Shown piece by piece: positions 27,474 through 36,237 of a stretch of 64,000 nucleotides of DNA. Positions within the stretch are counted from its first letter, which is position 1; each line of letters opens with the position of its first letter. The notes under the pieces are model-generated. The model made no database searches and had not been told where the DNA came from. It saw nothing but the letters and a program-made list of their open reading frames with translations. The DNA is from Niallia sp. XMNu-256 (lineage in GTDB: Bacteria > Bacillota > Bacilli > Bacillales > Cytobacillaceae): contig NZ_CP137636.1 of assembly GCF_036670015.1 (NCBI RefSeq), forward strand, positions 1,032,501-1,096,500, written 5' to 3'. A program made the translations under genes and the position numbers.

Positions 27474-29285
27474 ATGACAAACGATTCAAACGTTAATAAA
27501 CTTCCAGCAAGAAGTGAAATTAAAGTTGAAGATACTTGGAGACTCGATGATATTTTTACAAATGATGATGCTTGGGAAAAGGAATTTCAAGAAGTGAAAT
27601 CATTACTTCCAAGAGTACAAGAATTTCAAGGAAAACTTGGTGAGTCTGCGGATACTTTGTATGAGGCATTACAATTTCAAGATCATTTATTAGAAAGATT
27701 AGGAAAGTTATACGCTTATTCGCATATGCGTTATGATCAAGATACAACGAATTCCTTCTATCAAGCTCTGGATGATCGCATGAGAAACTTATATGCGCAA
27801 GCTGCAAGTAGTTTAGCTTATATCGTTCCGGAGTTGTTATCGATTGATGAGGAAAAGCTCAATAAATTCTTAAAGGAAAAAGAGGAATTAAGGCTTTATG
27901 AACATTCCTTAGAAGAAATTAATCTACAACGGCCACATGTTCTGCCTGCTGAACAAGAAGCATTATTAGCTGAAGCCTCAGAAGTATTTGACTCTTCAGA
28001 AAATACATTTGGAATGTTAAATAATGCAGACCTTGAATTTCCTTCCATTAAGGATGAAAATGGTGAAGAAGTAGAAATCACACATGGAAGGTTTATTCGG
28101 TTTCTTGAGAGTCCTGATCAGAGAGTGCGTCAAGATGCCTTTAAAGCAGTGTATGAAACATATGGAAAGTTTCGTAATACCTTCTCTAGTACTTTAAGTG
28201 GAAATGTAAAGAAAAACAATTTTAATGCCAGAATCCGAAAATATTCATCTGCACGAGAGGCCGCACTTTCAGAAAATAATATTCCTGAAAATGTTTATGA
28301 TCATCTTGTTAGCACGATTAATAAACATTTACCGCTCCTTCACCGTTATGTGAAATTACGTAAAAGAGTATTAGGGCTTGATGAACTACATATGTACGAT
28401 TTATATACTCCACTTGTAAAAGACGTCAAAATGGAAATTAATTATGAAGAGGCAAAAGATATTTTATTAAAAGGCTTGGCCCCCTTAGGTGAAGAATATA
28501 TCTCTGTTTTAAAAGAAGGCTTTGATAACCGCTGGGTAGATGTTCATGAAAACAAAGGGAAACGAAGCGGTGCCTATTCATCGGGGTCCTATGGTACAAA
28601 TCCGTATATTTTAATGAATTGGCAAAATAATGTGAACAACCTATTTACATTGGCTCATGAATTTGGTCACTCTGTTCATAGTTATTACACACGTAAAACG
28701 CAGCCTTATCCATATGGGAATTATTCAATTTTTGTTGCTGAAGTAGCGTCAACAACAAATGAGTCCTTATTAAATGATTATTTATTGAATACAATAGATG
28801 ATGAACAGAAACGAATTTATCTACTTAATCACTATTTAGAAGGTTTTAGAGGCACAGTTTTCCGTCAAACGATGTTTGCCGAGTTTGAACACATGATTCA
28901 TCGAAAAGCGCAAAATAATGAAGCCTTAACAGCAGAAGCCTTAACAAATGATTATTATGAGTTAAATAAAAAGTACTATGGTTCAGATATTATTGTGGAT
29001 GATGAAATTGGACTTGAGTGGTCTAGAATTCCTCATTTCTATTACAATTACTATGTGTATCAATATGCAACAGGTTATAGTGCTGCCCAAGCTTTAAGCA
29101 AGGGAATCTTAACAGAAGGGGTACCTGCCGTGGATAGATATATTAATTTCTTAAAAGCCGGCAGCTCCGATTATCCAATTGAGGTTCTGAAAAAAGCGGG
29201 AGTAGATATGACAAGTCCAAAGCCTGTTGAAGATGCATGTAAAGTGTTCGAAGAAAAACTAACAGAACTTGAACAATTGTTGTAA
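27474..29285 (+). CDS. pepF: Oligoendopeptidase F
   Basis: PepF is a cytoplasmic M3B zinc peptidase that cuts peptides of about 7-17 residues; in B. subtilis overproduction affects sporulation signalling. The ATG at 27474 lies behind GGAGGAG and gives 603 residues; the open frame also allows a TTG at 27459. The catalytic motif H-E-F-G-H is in L-A-H-E-F-G-H-S-V-H near residue 390, with a downstream glutamate in E-V-A-S-T-T-N-E. It may digest peptides imported by the Opp system encoded at 12.6-18.2 kb. A terminator follows. Confidence 0.96.
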   Translation: MTNDSNVNKLPARSEIKVEDTWRLDDIFTNDDAWEKEFQEVKSLLPRVQEFQGKLGESADTLYEALQFQDHLLERLGKLYAYSHMRYDQDTTNSFYQALDDRMRNLYAQAASSLAYIVPELLSIDEEKLNKFLKEKEELRLYEHSLEEINLQRPHVLPAEQEALLAEASEVFDSSENTFGMLNNADLEFPSIKDENGEEVEITHGRFIRFLESPDQRVRQDAFKAVYETYGKFRNTFSSTLSGNVKKNNFNARIRKYSSAREAALSENNIPENVYDHLVSTINKHLPLLHRYVKLRKRVLGLDELHMYDLYTPLVKDVKMEINYEEAKDILLKGLAPLGEEYISVLKEGFDNRWVDVHENKGKRSGAYSSGSYGTNPYILMNWQNNVNNLFTLAHEFGHSVHSYYTRKTQPYPYGNYSIFVAEVASTTNESLLNDYLLNTIDDEQKRIYLLNHYLEGFRGTVFRQTMFAEFEHMIHRKAQNNEALTAEALTNDYYELNKKYYGSDIIVDDEIGLEWSRIPHFYYNYYVYQYATGYSAAQALSKGILTEGVPAVDRYINFLKAGSSDYPIEVLKKAGVDMTSPKPVEDACKVFEEKLTELEQLL

Positions 29286-29291
29286 GATAGA

Positions 29292-29332
29292 TAGAAAGCT
29301 GGCTTCCGACAGAAAAGGAAAGCCAGCTTTCT
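29292..29332. terminator. Terminator of pepF
   Basis: The 13-bp stem AGAAAGCTGGCTT and its complement have a 15-nt loop and sit between converging genes. Confidence 0.88.
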
Positions 29333-29334
29333 CT

Positions 29335-29511
29335 TTATAATCCCTTAAACCGATTTCGATTGTTCAGATAAAAAAAGATTAGAAAAAGGGCGAGAAAGAG
29401 AACGGGAGAGGTCAAATAAATGGGTAGTATCTTCATCAGACCGAACAAATTGAGAATGAAGGAAAAAAGGGCAAACAGGATCAAGAAACTAACATAAAGT
29501 TTTTTATTCAT
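29335..29511 (-). CDS. Small two-helix membrane protein, unknown
   Basis: The frame is open farther upstream, but AGGAGG about 10 nt before the ATG at 29511 fixes a 58-residue product. It has two hydrophobic segments (about residues 4-23 and 28-48) and a basic end (N-R-N-R-F-K-G-L). It is probably an integral membrane peptide. I do not recognise a family. It converges on pepF and shares its terminator. Confidence 0.6.
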   Translation of the reverse strand: MNKKLYVSFLILFALFSFILNLFGLMKILPIYLTSPVLFLALFLIFFYLNNRNRFKGL

Positions 29512-29750
29512 CTTCTTGTTCCTCCTAACTATGTGGTAAGTAATAAACATCACATTATATACATGGATATATGCAAGAAACGATAGAATTAGGACGTGAA
29601 TTTGACAAAAATGTGAAATAAGGTACAAAGCCATTGTTTTCAGCTATCTGACGTGATATATTAAGGGCGTGAAGTTGATCACAAGCAAACATATACCCCT
29701 TTGTTTGACCGTGAAAAATTTCTCCCATCCCCTTTGTTCGTATTTAATTG

Positions 29751-29780
29751 AAAAAGACCTTGCATATGCAAGGTCTTTTT
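29751..29780. terminator. Perfect 30-bp palindromic terminator after spxH
   Basis: The 30-nt sequence is identical to its reverse complement, with AAAAAGACCTTGCA as its left half-arm. It has T tracts on both sides and lies between spxH (minus strand) and the small gene at 29335. It is an efficient-looking terminator for the minus strand. Confidence 0.85.
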
Positions 29781-29807
29781 CGTTATTCAATTTAGCTTGA
29801 AGGTACA

Positions 29808-30686
29808 TCAGGATTGGATATACTTCCAAAATGCACCATGTTTAACCGGAATCTTTTCAACAATTTGCTTGAGTTGTAATTTTTTTAAATCCTTTTCTGC
29901 TTCTTGAATTGTTTTATTATAAACAACAGCTACTTCCTTAGAGGCAACAACATGATAATGTTTTAGAAATGTTTCTAAAGGGGGTGGAGATGTGCGAATT
30001 GGCTTATCCTCCAACATTTCCGTGATAATTTGTTCATAAATATTATAAGGATAATACCCTGTAATTTTAATTCCTTCGTCCTCAATGTTTTGATTAAAGA
30101 AAACCAATGTTGGAATTTCGGTTACTTCCATTTCTGAAGTCACCTTTAGGTCACATTGAAAGGCCTTGGCCGCACTATTCGAATGAATATCCGAAAGGAA
30201 CTCTGAGACATCTAATCCGCTTCTTTTCGCACAGACTTGTAAAACTTCCAGTGTGGAGATGTTTTGCTTTTCAAGAAATAGCATCTCTTGTAGTTTACGA
30301 AGAAATCGAATCCCTGCCTTCCTACCTTGAAGTTCCGCAGCTTTAATGGCGATAGAAGCTAAATAGGGTGAAGATATTGGATTTTCCAACCATAGACTAC
30401 CATCACAAGACATTCCTGAACGGCATGCCGTTTTATCCCATAACTCTGCGATACTTTCAAACTTATGTTTCCTATCCAGATTAAGTGTAGCGATTTTTCC
30501 ACTTATCACATGCTTTAAAGTAAAATACTTTCCATATTCAATGGAGAGCTTCTTTAAAATGGGTTCAAGTGCCCAACATTCAGCGCTAAGTGGATCGAAG
30601 AACATATAAATTTCTAACGGCTTGTTATCATTACAGTGACAGGGATAGGAAGCGTAATTTGTTCCCAGTGCTTCTAGATTTGTCAC
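29808..30686 (-). CDS. spxH: ClpXP adaptor protein SpxH (YjbH)
   Basis: SpxH binds Spx and speeds its degradation by ClpXP. The 292-residue protein has a DsbA/thioredoxin-like fold beginning [10 protein letters not shown]. The usual C-x2-C of that fold is reduced to S34-A35-E36-C37, so redox chemistry with two cysteines is not possible at this site. A C16-H17-C18 cluster lies just before. It starts within the end of yjbI (4-nt overlap), so the two genes are translationally coupled. Its target spx is 10 kb away. Confidence 0.93.
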   Translation of the reverse strand: MTNLEALGTNYASYPCHCNDNKPLEIYMFFDPLSAECWALEPILKKLSIEYGKYFTLKHVISGKIATLNLDRKHKFESIAELWDKTACRSGMSCDGSLWLENPISSPYLASIAIKAAELQGRKAGIRFLRKLQEMLFLEKQNISTLEVLQVCAKRSGLDVSEFLSDIHSNSAAKAFQCDLKVTSEMEVTEIPTLVFFNQNIEDEGIKITGYYPYNIYEQIITEMLEDKPIRTSPPPLETFLKHYHVVASKEVAVVYNKTIQEAEKDLKKLQLKQIVEKIPVKHGAFWKYIQS

Positions 30687-31090
30687 ATTCTCTCACCTTT
30701 CATGCTTTGATTTTCATCCGTATTAATCATATGTTGAGCGGTTAGGACGAGCCGTGAAAAGAAATTCTCACGAAAGCTGCCGCTTAAACCAATTTCATCC
30801 ATTGCTTCATTCATACATTGTAGCCAAGCTTTTGCTCGAGTTTCTGTAATTTCAAATGGCAAATGTCTTGCCCTAAGCATCGGATGCCCATGTTCCATCG
30901 AATATAGTGGGGGGCCTCCTAAAAACTGAGTCAAAAATTGTTTTTGTTTACGTACAGTCTCTGTTAAATCCTCTGGAAATATCGGAGCGAGATCTGGATG
31001 AATGCTAACACGACGATAAAAGTCATCTATGAGTTCGTGAAGTGTTTCCTTACCAATCAGGTCAAATGGTGTAGGGATATTCTCAACCAT
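30683..31090 (-). CDS. yjbI: Truncated haemoglobin, group II (YjbI)
   Basis: This 135-residue protein is a two-over-two globin that binds haem and O2 or NO. Visible family features are F-Y-R-R-V near residue 24, the F-L-G-G-P-P-L-Y-S segment near residue 56, and the proximal region [11 protein letters not shown]. Coupling to spxH by a 4-nt overlap is conserved in Bacillus and fits a link between nitrosative or oxidative stress and Spx control. Confidence 0.95.
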   Translation of the reverse strand: MVENIPTPFDLIGKETLHELIDDFYRRVSIHPDLAPIFPEDLTETVRKQKQFLTQFLGGPPLYSMEHGHPMLRARHLPFEITETRAKAWLQCMNEAMDEIGLSGSFRENFFSRLVLTAQHMINTDENQSMKGERM

Positions 31091-31266
31091 AAAAAAACCC
31101 CTTTACGTTTAATAAGAAAGAATTCTATAAGTTTAATAGTCATAAACTTAAGCAATTTCTTTAGTAAATTCTCTTATATTTTAACAAGCAAATTTCTATA
31201 TCACAAACGAAAGAGCTTGGGGACATGAAAAACTGTGTTAAAACAGATAAAAAGGGGCTATTAATA

Positions 31267-31875
31267 TTAGACTGAAAGATGCTGTTTCACCTTTTGTACA
31301 TATTTGTGTGTTTCTTTAAAAGGAGGAATGCCTCCATATTTATCGACATTCCCTGGTCCAGCATTATAAGCAGCAAGCGCAAGCTCAGTATTGCCATGAT
31401 ATTTGTTAAGCATTTGACTTAAATATTTCGTTCCAGCCATAATATTTTCATAAGGGTCAAAAATATTACTAACCCCTAGTCCAGCTGCTGTACTAGGCAT
31501 CAACTGCATAAGACCTCTAGCTCCAGCAGGACTTACTGCATTGGCATTAAAGTTAGATTCTTGTGTAATGACCGCCCGAATTAACTTAGCTGGTACTTGG
31601 TATCGTTGTGAAGCTTCCCCAATGATTTTATCGTAACTGCCTACTCCAGGAATAGAATGGGATAACTGAATGGGAAGCTGGCCCGTTGATGGGAAGACTT
31701 TTGGCAATGGTAGATTTGGTTGTTGATTTGTGGAAGATAGCTTACGGTCGGAATCGATTGCACTAGTCAGTAAGTCCGTAAATAACGTATTCGAATGTAG
31801 TTGGTTATGTTTTTTCTGATTAAGATTTTGCAATGCTTCTATTTCTAGTAACATTTTTAATGGGCTCACATTCAT
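31267..31875 (-). CDS. yjbJ: Lytic transglycosylase, SLT domain (YjbJ)
   Basis: This 202-residue protein has an N-terminal region of about 75 residues without a clear signal peptide, then a Slt domain. The catalytic glutamate is in I-T-Q-E-S-N-F near residue 108, followed by [10 protein letters not shown] and A-L-A-A-Y-N-A-G-P. The family cleaves the glycan strands of peptidoglycan. The lack of a clear export signal is as in B. subtilis YjbJ. It is 3 nt downstream of yjbK on the same strand. Confidence 0.9.
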   Translation of the reverse strand: MNVSPLKMLLEIEALQNLNQKKHNQLHSNTLFTDLLTSAIDSDRKLSSTNQQPNLPLPKVFPSTGQLPIQLSHSIPGVGSYDKIIGEASQRYQVPAKLIRAVITQESNFNANAVSPAGARGLMQLMPSTAAGLGVSNIFDPYENIMAGTKYLSQMLNKYHGNTELALAAYNAGPGNVDKYGGIPPFKETHKYVQKVKQHLSV

Positions 31876-31878
31876 GAA

Positions 31879-32487
31879 TCAATGCTCCTCATTCGTCTCT
31901 TTGTTTTCTAATAGCTGTTGTTGCTGCTCGTAAAATCGTTGAATCTTATTTTTAGTTTGGCGAATAGGGATATGCAATTCTGTCAGGAAAGATTTAAATA
32001 CTGACAATCCTTGTTTTCTATTCGTCACTTCAAATTCTACTTCATAATCTACGGTATTTAAATAGGAGCTCTTATCCAAGACAAGTAACCCGTTTTGATA
32101 GGTTAGTTCGGCTCGTTCAGTTGTGAGAGATCCAAAATAGATTAATCGAGTAACATCGATTCCTAATCGAGTGATTTGCGTCTTTACAACGCCATCTTTA
32201 ATCAGACCCCCTTTTAAAAAATCCTGAGCTTCTTGGGCCGTTAAGTTTTGATTGGTTTCTAATAAACCATCAGGGTGGGGCTGTTTAAGGGTCATTTCAA
32301 AATGGGTCTTCTTTTCGCGAATGCGAAGCGCACAACCTTTATTTTTTAAAGCAAAATCATTTGTATCAAAATAATGATTCATTTGCGTGAAAATCTGATC
32401 CTCAGTAAAATGAAGCTTTTCCTTGATTTTATTGAATTCTTCTATATTTAGGAGGTTTTTAAATTCAATTTCGATGGTTTGAGACAT
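31879..32487 (-). CDS. yjbK: CYTH-domain protein YjbK
   Basis: CYTH proteins form a tunnel fold that binds triphosphates and divalent metal. The signature E-x-E-x-K appears at the start as E-I-E-F-K near residues 6-10, and later charged strands (C-A-L-R-I-R-E-K, A-E-L-T-Y) match the family. The length is 202 residues. Neighbours yjbL-relQ-nadK on the opposite strand deal with nucleotides, so a triphosphatase role is plausible but unproved. It is the first gene of a minus-strand pair with yjbJ. Confidence 0.92.
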   Translation of the reverse strand: MSQTIEIEFKNLLNIEEFNKIKEKLHFTEDQIFTQMNHYFDTNDFALKNKGCALRIREKKTHFEMTLKQPHPDGLLETNQNLTAQEAQDFLKGGLIKDGVVKTQITRLGIDVTRLIYFGSLTTERAELTYQNGLLVLDKSSYLNTVDYEVEFEVTNRKQGLSVFKSFLTELHIPIRQTKNKIQRFYEQQQQLLENKETNEEH

Positions 32488-32614
32488 GTCATATAATTCC
32501 TTCCTACCTTCATTTTATCCTAAGAATAACTTGTATTTTTATTGAAAGCAATGCTTAGTATAAGATGTCACCATATGATAAAATAAACAATGGAAACGAA
32601 AGGAGAAGATCAAC

Positions 32615-32986
32615 ATGAGTGAAAAATTAATCATCCAAGAAAGTACCATCATCAATGAAAAGGAAGTCGTGTTGGAAGTAGAGGAGCAAGTAACAATAGA
32701 AAATTTTAAAGCAAGCGGTCAAATGCTTGTTGATTCCGATAATCTTTCATTTGTTTATTTAATGGAAAACGAAGAAGGGTATACATATATCGTCCTTCCA
32801 ACCAACAATTGGAAGGATTTGAAAACGATTTTAGAGAATAACGGTTCTGTCTATTTATCAAACAAGAAAGAGCGGTTATTATTAACTAATTTTCAAGAGG
32901 AATTATCTTATTTAATTGATAATATTAAAGGAAATAGCAATTACGGTGAAAAGATGGTTACTGAAGTAGAAACTGTATTCGCGTAA
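32615..32986 (+). CDS. yjbL: Conserved protein YjbL
   Basis: This 123-residue acidic protein has no signal, membrane segment or recognised catalytic motif. It appears to be mixed alpha/beta, with a central F-V-Y-L-M-E-N-E-E-G-Y-T-Y-I-V-L-P strand pair. The start has AAAGGAGAA upstream. It is the first gene of a run with relQ (12 nt downstream), nadK and a pseudouridine synthase, the same order as yjbL-yjbM-yjbN-yjbO in B. subtilis. The identity rests partly on that order. Function unknown. Confidence 0.8.
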   Translation: MSEKLIIQESTIINEKEVVLEVEEQVTIENFKASGQMLVDSDNLSFVYLMENEEGYTYIVLPTNNWKDLKTILENNGSVYLSNKKERLLLTNFQEELSYLIDNIKGNSNYGEKMVTEVETVFA

Positions 32987-32998
32987 GGTGGTTGTTCT

Positions 32999-33640
32999 AT
33001 GGAAGACTGGGAAACATTTTTGTCACCATATAAACAAGCAGTAGATGAGTTAAAAGTAAAACTAAAAGATATACGCAGGCAATATTTATTGCAATCGAAT
33101 TATTCTCCGATTGAGTTTGTAACAGGTCGAGTAAAACCGATTGCTAGCATCTTAGATAAAGCAAAGCAAAAAGGGATTCCTCTTCATAAAATTGAAGATG
33201 AGATGCAAGATATCGCTGGTATTCGAATGATGTGTCAATTTGTAGATGATATTAATAAAGTGGTCGAGTTAATTCGTAAACGAAATGATCTTGAAATTGT
33301 AGAGGAAAGAAACTATATTTCTCATAAGAAGTCAAGTGGCTATCGGTCTTATCATATTGTCATCCGTTATCCAATCCAAACCATTAATGGTGAAAAGAAA
33401 ATCTTAGCTGAAATTCAAATTAGAACTTTAGCAATGAATTTTTGGGCAACTATTGAACATTCACTAAACTATAAATATAAAGGACAGTTTCCTAAAGATA
33501 TCCAAATGAGATTAAAAAGAGCAGCAGAGGCTGCTTATCAATTGGATGAGGAAATGTCAATCATTCGTGGTGAAATTCAAGAGGCTCAAGCCTTTTTTAG
33601 CAGTAAAAAAGAATCTCAGCAAAATGGGGATAGGAAATAG
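32999..33640 (+). CDS. relQ: Small alarmone synthetase RelQ (SasB type)
   Basis: RelQ makes (p)ppGpp from ATP and GDP or GTP without a hydrolase domain. The 213-residue length is normal. The synthetase motifs are visible: I-A-G-I-R-M-M-C near residue 76, S-S-G-Y-R-S-Y-H near residue 117, and E-I-Q-I-R-T-L-A-M-N-F-W-A near residue 139, whose glutamate coordinates metal. It is followed after 21 nt by nadK. The start follows GGTGG. Confidence 0.95.
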   Translation: MEDWETFLSPYKQAVDELKVKLKDIRRQYLLQSNYSPIEFVTGRVKPIASILDKAKQKGIPLHKIEDEMQDIAGIRMMCQFVDDINKVVELIRKRNDLEIVEERNYISHKKSSGYRSYHIVIRYPIQTINGEKKILAEIQIRTLAMNFWATIEHSLNYKYKGQFPKDIQMRLKRAAEAAYQLDEEMSIIRGEIQEAQAFFSSKKESQQNGDRK

Positions 33641-33661
33641 AGTGGAAGGGGTGAGAAAAAT

Positions 33662-34459
33662 ATGAAGTTTGCGATCCAATCAAAAGGTGACGATAGTTCA
33701 AACACATTAATGCATCGTATTAAAATGTATTTACTTGATTTTGACTTAATCTATGATGAGGATCAACCAGATATTGTCATCTCCGTTGGTGGAGATGGGA
33801 CATTACTCTATGCGTTCCATCGCTATAGTAGCCGATTGGATAAAACAGCTTTTGTCGGTATTCATACAGGTCATCTAGGGTTTTATGCTGATTGGGTGCC
33901 GGAAGAAATTGAAAAGCTGGTCATAGCAATTGCCAAGACACCCTTTCAAGTCATTGAATATCCGCTGCTGGAAGTCATTATCCGTTACCAAAATGGTGGG
34001 CGTGAGTCGAAGTATTTAGCTTTAAATGAATCCACTGTCAAAAATATTGAAGCAACACTTGTGATGGATGTTGAAATACGCGGAGAGCACTTTGAGCGTT
34101 TCCGGGGGGATGGTCTCTGTGTCTCTACACCTTCTGGAAGTACAGCTTATAATAAAGCTCTTGGTGGTGCGATTATTCATCCGTCCATTTCGGCCTTTCA
34201 AGTGACCGAAATGGCATCTATCAATAATCGAGTATTCCGGACCATAGGTTCCCCGCTCGTATTACCTGGACACCATACTTGCATGCTTAAGCCTGTGAAT
34301 CAAACTGATTTTCATATCACCATTGATCATTTAACCTTGCTGCATAAAGATGTGAAATCGATTCAATATCGGATATCAGACAAGAAAATCCGTTTTGCAA
34401 GATTTAGACCATTTCCATTTTGGAAAAGGGTACATGATTCATTTATTTCAGATGAATAA
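33662..34459 (+). CDS. nadK: NAD kinase
   Basis: NadK phosphorylates NAD to NADP. The 265-residue protein has the G-G-D-G-T motif near residue 42, the N-E-S-T-V-K motif near residue 121 and the conserved [11 protein letters not shown] segment near 150. It is the shorter of the two NAD kinases usual in Bacillus (ppnKA type). A GGAAGGGG site precedes the ATG. It lies in the relQ operon. Confidence 0.96.
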   Translation: MKFAIQSKGDDSSNTLMHRIKMYLLDFDLIYDEDQPDIVISVGGDGTLLYAFHRYSSRLDKTAFVGIHTGHLGFYADWVPEEIEKLVIAIAKTPFQVIEYPLLEVIIRYQNGGRESKYLALNESTVKNIEATLVMDVEIRGEHFERFRGDGLCVSTPSGSTAYNKALGGAIIHPSISAFQVTEMASINNRVFRTIGSPLVLPGHHTCMLKPVNQTDFHITIDHLTLLHKDVKSIQYRISDKKIRFARFRPFPFWKRVHDSFISDE

Positions 34460-34489
34460 GAAAATTTTAAGTAGTTAGAGGGAATTAGA

Positions 34490-35380
34490 ATGGCGGGATT
34501 TACACTGCAATGGACGGTTTGTTCGGAGGATGCTGGAAGAGATGTTAAGACGTTTCTAAAAGAACAGAATGTCTCTAAAACAGCATTAACCGATATAAAG
34601 TTCAAAGGTGGAAAAATATCAGTTAACCAACAAGAAGTGACCGTTCGTTATCTTTTACAACATAATGATGTATTAACGGTTATCTTTCCGGTGGAACAAC
34701 CAAGTGTAGGGTTAAATCCTGAAAATATACCTTTAGACATTCGCTATGAAGATGACTATCTCCTTGTTGTGAATAAGCCATCCGAAATGAATACGATTCC
34801 TTCTCGGGAGCATCCGACTGGAAGCCTAGCAAATGGTCTCATACATTATTTTAATCGATTAGGCCTCCAAGCAACCGCTCACATTGTAACAAGGTTGGAC
34901 CGTAATACTTCAGGTTTGGTACTTGTTGCCAAGCATCGCCATATCCATCATTTATTAAGCGAGCAGCAAAAGAATGGCGGCATTGAAAGAACCTATGAAG
35001 CATTTGTAGAAGGTCAGCTCAAACAGAAGAGCGGAAGGATAGAAGCACCCATTGGCAGGAAGGAAGACAGTATTATTGAGAGGGAAGTTCGGGATGATGG
35101 TCAATATGCGTTAACCCATTTTCAGGTACTTCAACAACTGCCATCTTTCACTTGGATACAATTAAGATTAGAAACAGGAAGAACCCATCAAATTCGTGTG
35201 CATCTATCTCATATCGGACACCCGTTAGTAGGGGATGATCTTTATGGGGGCAAGCTTGATTTAATGGATCGTCAGGCTTTGCACTGCAAACGTCTACAGT
35301 TTCGCCATCCGCTTTTGGAAAAAACGCTAGTGTTAACAGGAGAACTTCCTGAGGATCTGAAAAGATTAACGTTAAACTAA
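34490..35380 (+). CDS. yjbO: RluA/RluD-family 23S rRNA pseudouridine synthase (YjbO)
   Basis: The family isomerises specific uridines to pseudouridine. The 296-residue protein has an S4-like N-terminal domain and the catalytic R-L-D-R-N-T-S-G motif near residue 135, with the catalytic aspartate. Later G-R-T-H-Q-I-R-V-H-L and H-C-K-R-L motifs are standard. The exact target base cannot be read from sequence. It is the last gene of the yjbL-relQ-nadK run and ends at a bidirectional terminator. Confidence 0.94.
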   Translation: MAGFTLQWTVCSEDAGRDVKTFLKEQNVSKTALTDIKFKGGKISVNQQEVTVRYLLQHNDVLTVIFPVEQPSVGLNPENIPLDIRYEDDYLLVVNKPSEMNTIPSREHPTGSLANGLIHYFNRLGLQATAHIVTRLDRNTSGLVLVAKHRHIHHLLSEQQKNGGIERTYEAFVEGQLKQKSGRIEAPIGRKEDSIIEREVRDDGQYALTHFQVLQQLPSFTWIQLRLETGRTHQIRVHLSHIGHPLVGDDLYGGKLDLMDRQALHCKRLQFRHPLLEKTLVLTGELPEDLKRLTLN

Positions 35381-35384
35381 CAAG

Positions 35385-35431
35385 AATACGGATCTTATTT
35401 TTATATGTATAATGATAAGATCCGTATTGTT
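35385..35431. terminator. Bidirectional terminator between yjbO and prpE
   Basis: A 14-bp perfect stem (35385-35398 with 35415-35428) lies between converging genes with T-rich ends. Confidence 0.9.
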
Positions 35432-35441
35432 ATCACGTTAT

Positions 35442-36170
35442 TTATCGGAATTTTTCTTCAATATAAGGCATGGTCGATGGAACGGATACAATCTCAAATT
35501 CAGGGTAACGAAGACAAGAAAGTTTACCGCCAAACACAGCCCCTGTATCAATATTATACGTATTACCAACTTGTCTCACTTCTTTAACAGGGGTATGTCC
35601 ATAGACGATGAAAGGTTTACCTTTGTAATTTAAAGCCCAATCTCTTCTAACAGGCGAGCCATCCGGGTGCTTTTCACCGGTTATATCACCATAAAGCACA
35701 AACGTTTTTACCCGTGAGTTTTGTTTTCCGATCAATTCTTCACTGATCCCGGCATGCGCAATAATAAGCTTATGGTTGTCAAGACTTGCATAGAGAGGAG
35801 CATTTTCATATAATCTCATAAAAGAACGACGGATTTTCTGTTGTTCTTTTTTGTTTAATGCTTCATATTCAGCAACTGTTGTTTCTAGACCATGGCTTAT
35901 CTGGACTTTATTGCCAAGAAAGAAACGGTATAATTTATTGCAGTGGTTGCCAGGCACATAGTAAGCTAAATCCATTTGAATTAACTCATGGACAACTTCT
36001 ATTACTTTTATTGATTCGGGACCACGGTCGGTTAAGTCTCCCACAAATCCAAGCTTTCTACCTCCGGGATGAATCGGTATACCGGTTTGCCATTGGTAGC
36101 CAAGTAATGTTGTTAATTTCTGTAACTCTGTAAAACAGCCATGGATATCGCCAATAATATCAATACTCAT
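35442..36170 (-). CDS. prpE: Bis(5'-nucleosyl)-tetraphosphatase PrpE
   Basis: PrpE is a PPP-family metallophosphatase that hydrolyses Ap4A. The frame runs farther upstream, but AGGAGC before the ATG at 36170 gives the 242-residue product starting [11 protein letters not shown]. The metal motifs are D-I-H-G near residue 8, G-D-L-T-D-R-G near residue 48, G-N-H near 80 and the H-A-G-I-S segment. Length and place (after yjbO, before yjbQ) match B. subtilis. In that species the enzyme affects spore germination. Confidence 0.94.
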   Translation of the reverse strand: MSIDIIGDIHGCFTELQKLTTLLGYQWQTGIPIHPGGRKLGFVGDLTDRGPESIKVIEVVHELIQMDLAYYVPGNHCNKLYRFFLGNKVQISHGLETTVAEYEALNKKEQQKIRRSFMRLYENAPLYASLDNHKLIIAHAGISEELIGKQNSRVKTFVLYGDITGEKHPDGSPVRRDWALNYKGKPFIVYGHTPVKEVRQVGNTYNIDTGAVFGGKLSCLRYPEFEIVSVPSTMPYIEEKFR

Positions 36171-36237
36171 ATATAATAAGCTCCTTTTTTTGAATAGAAA
36201 TATTTTATTAAATTGCGAGTTTTTAAAGGAGGAAAAA

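Noticed and set aside
29644-29829. Minus-strand open frame after spxH
   Set aside because: It overlaps the end of spxH and the perfect palindromic terminator, and has no ribosome binding site.
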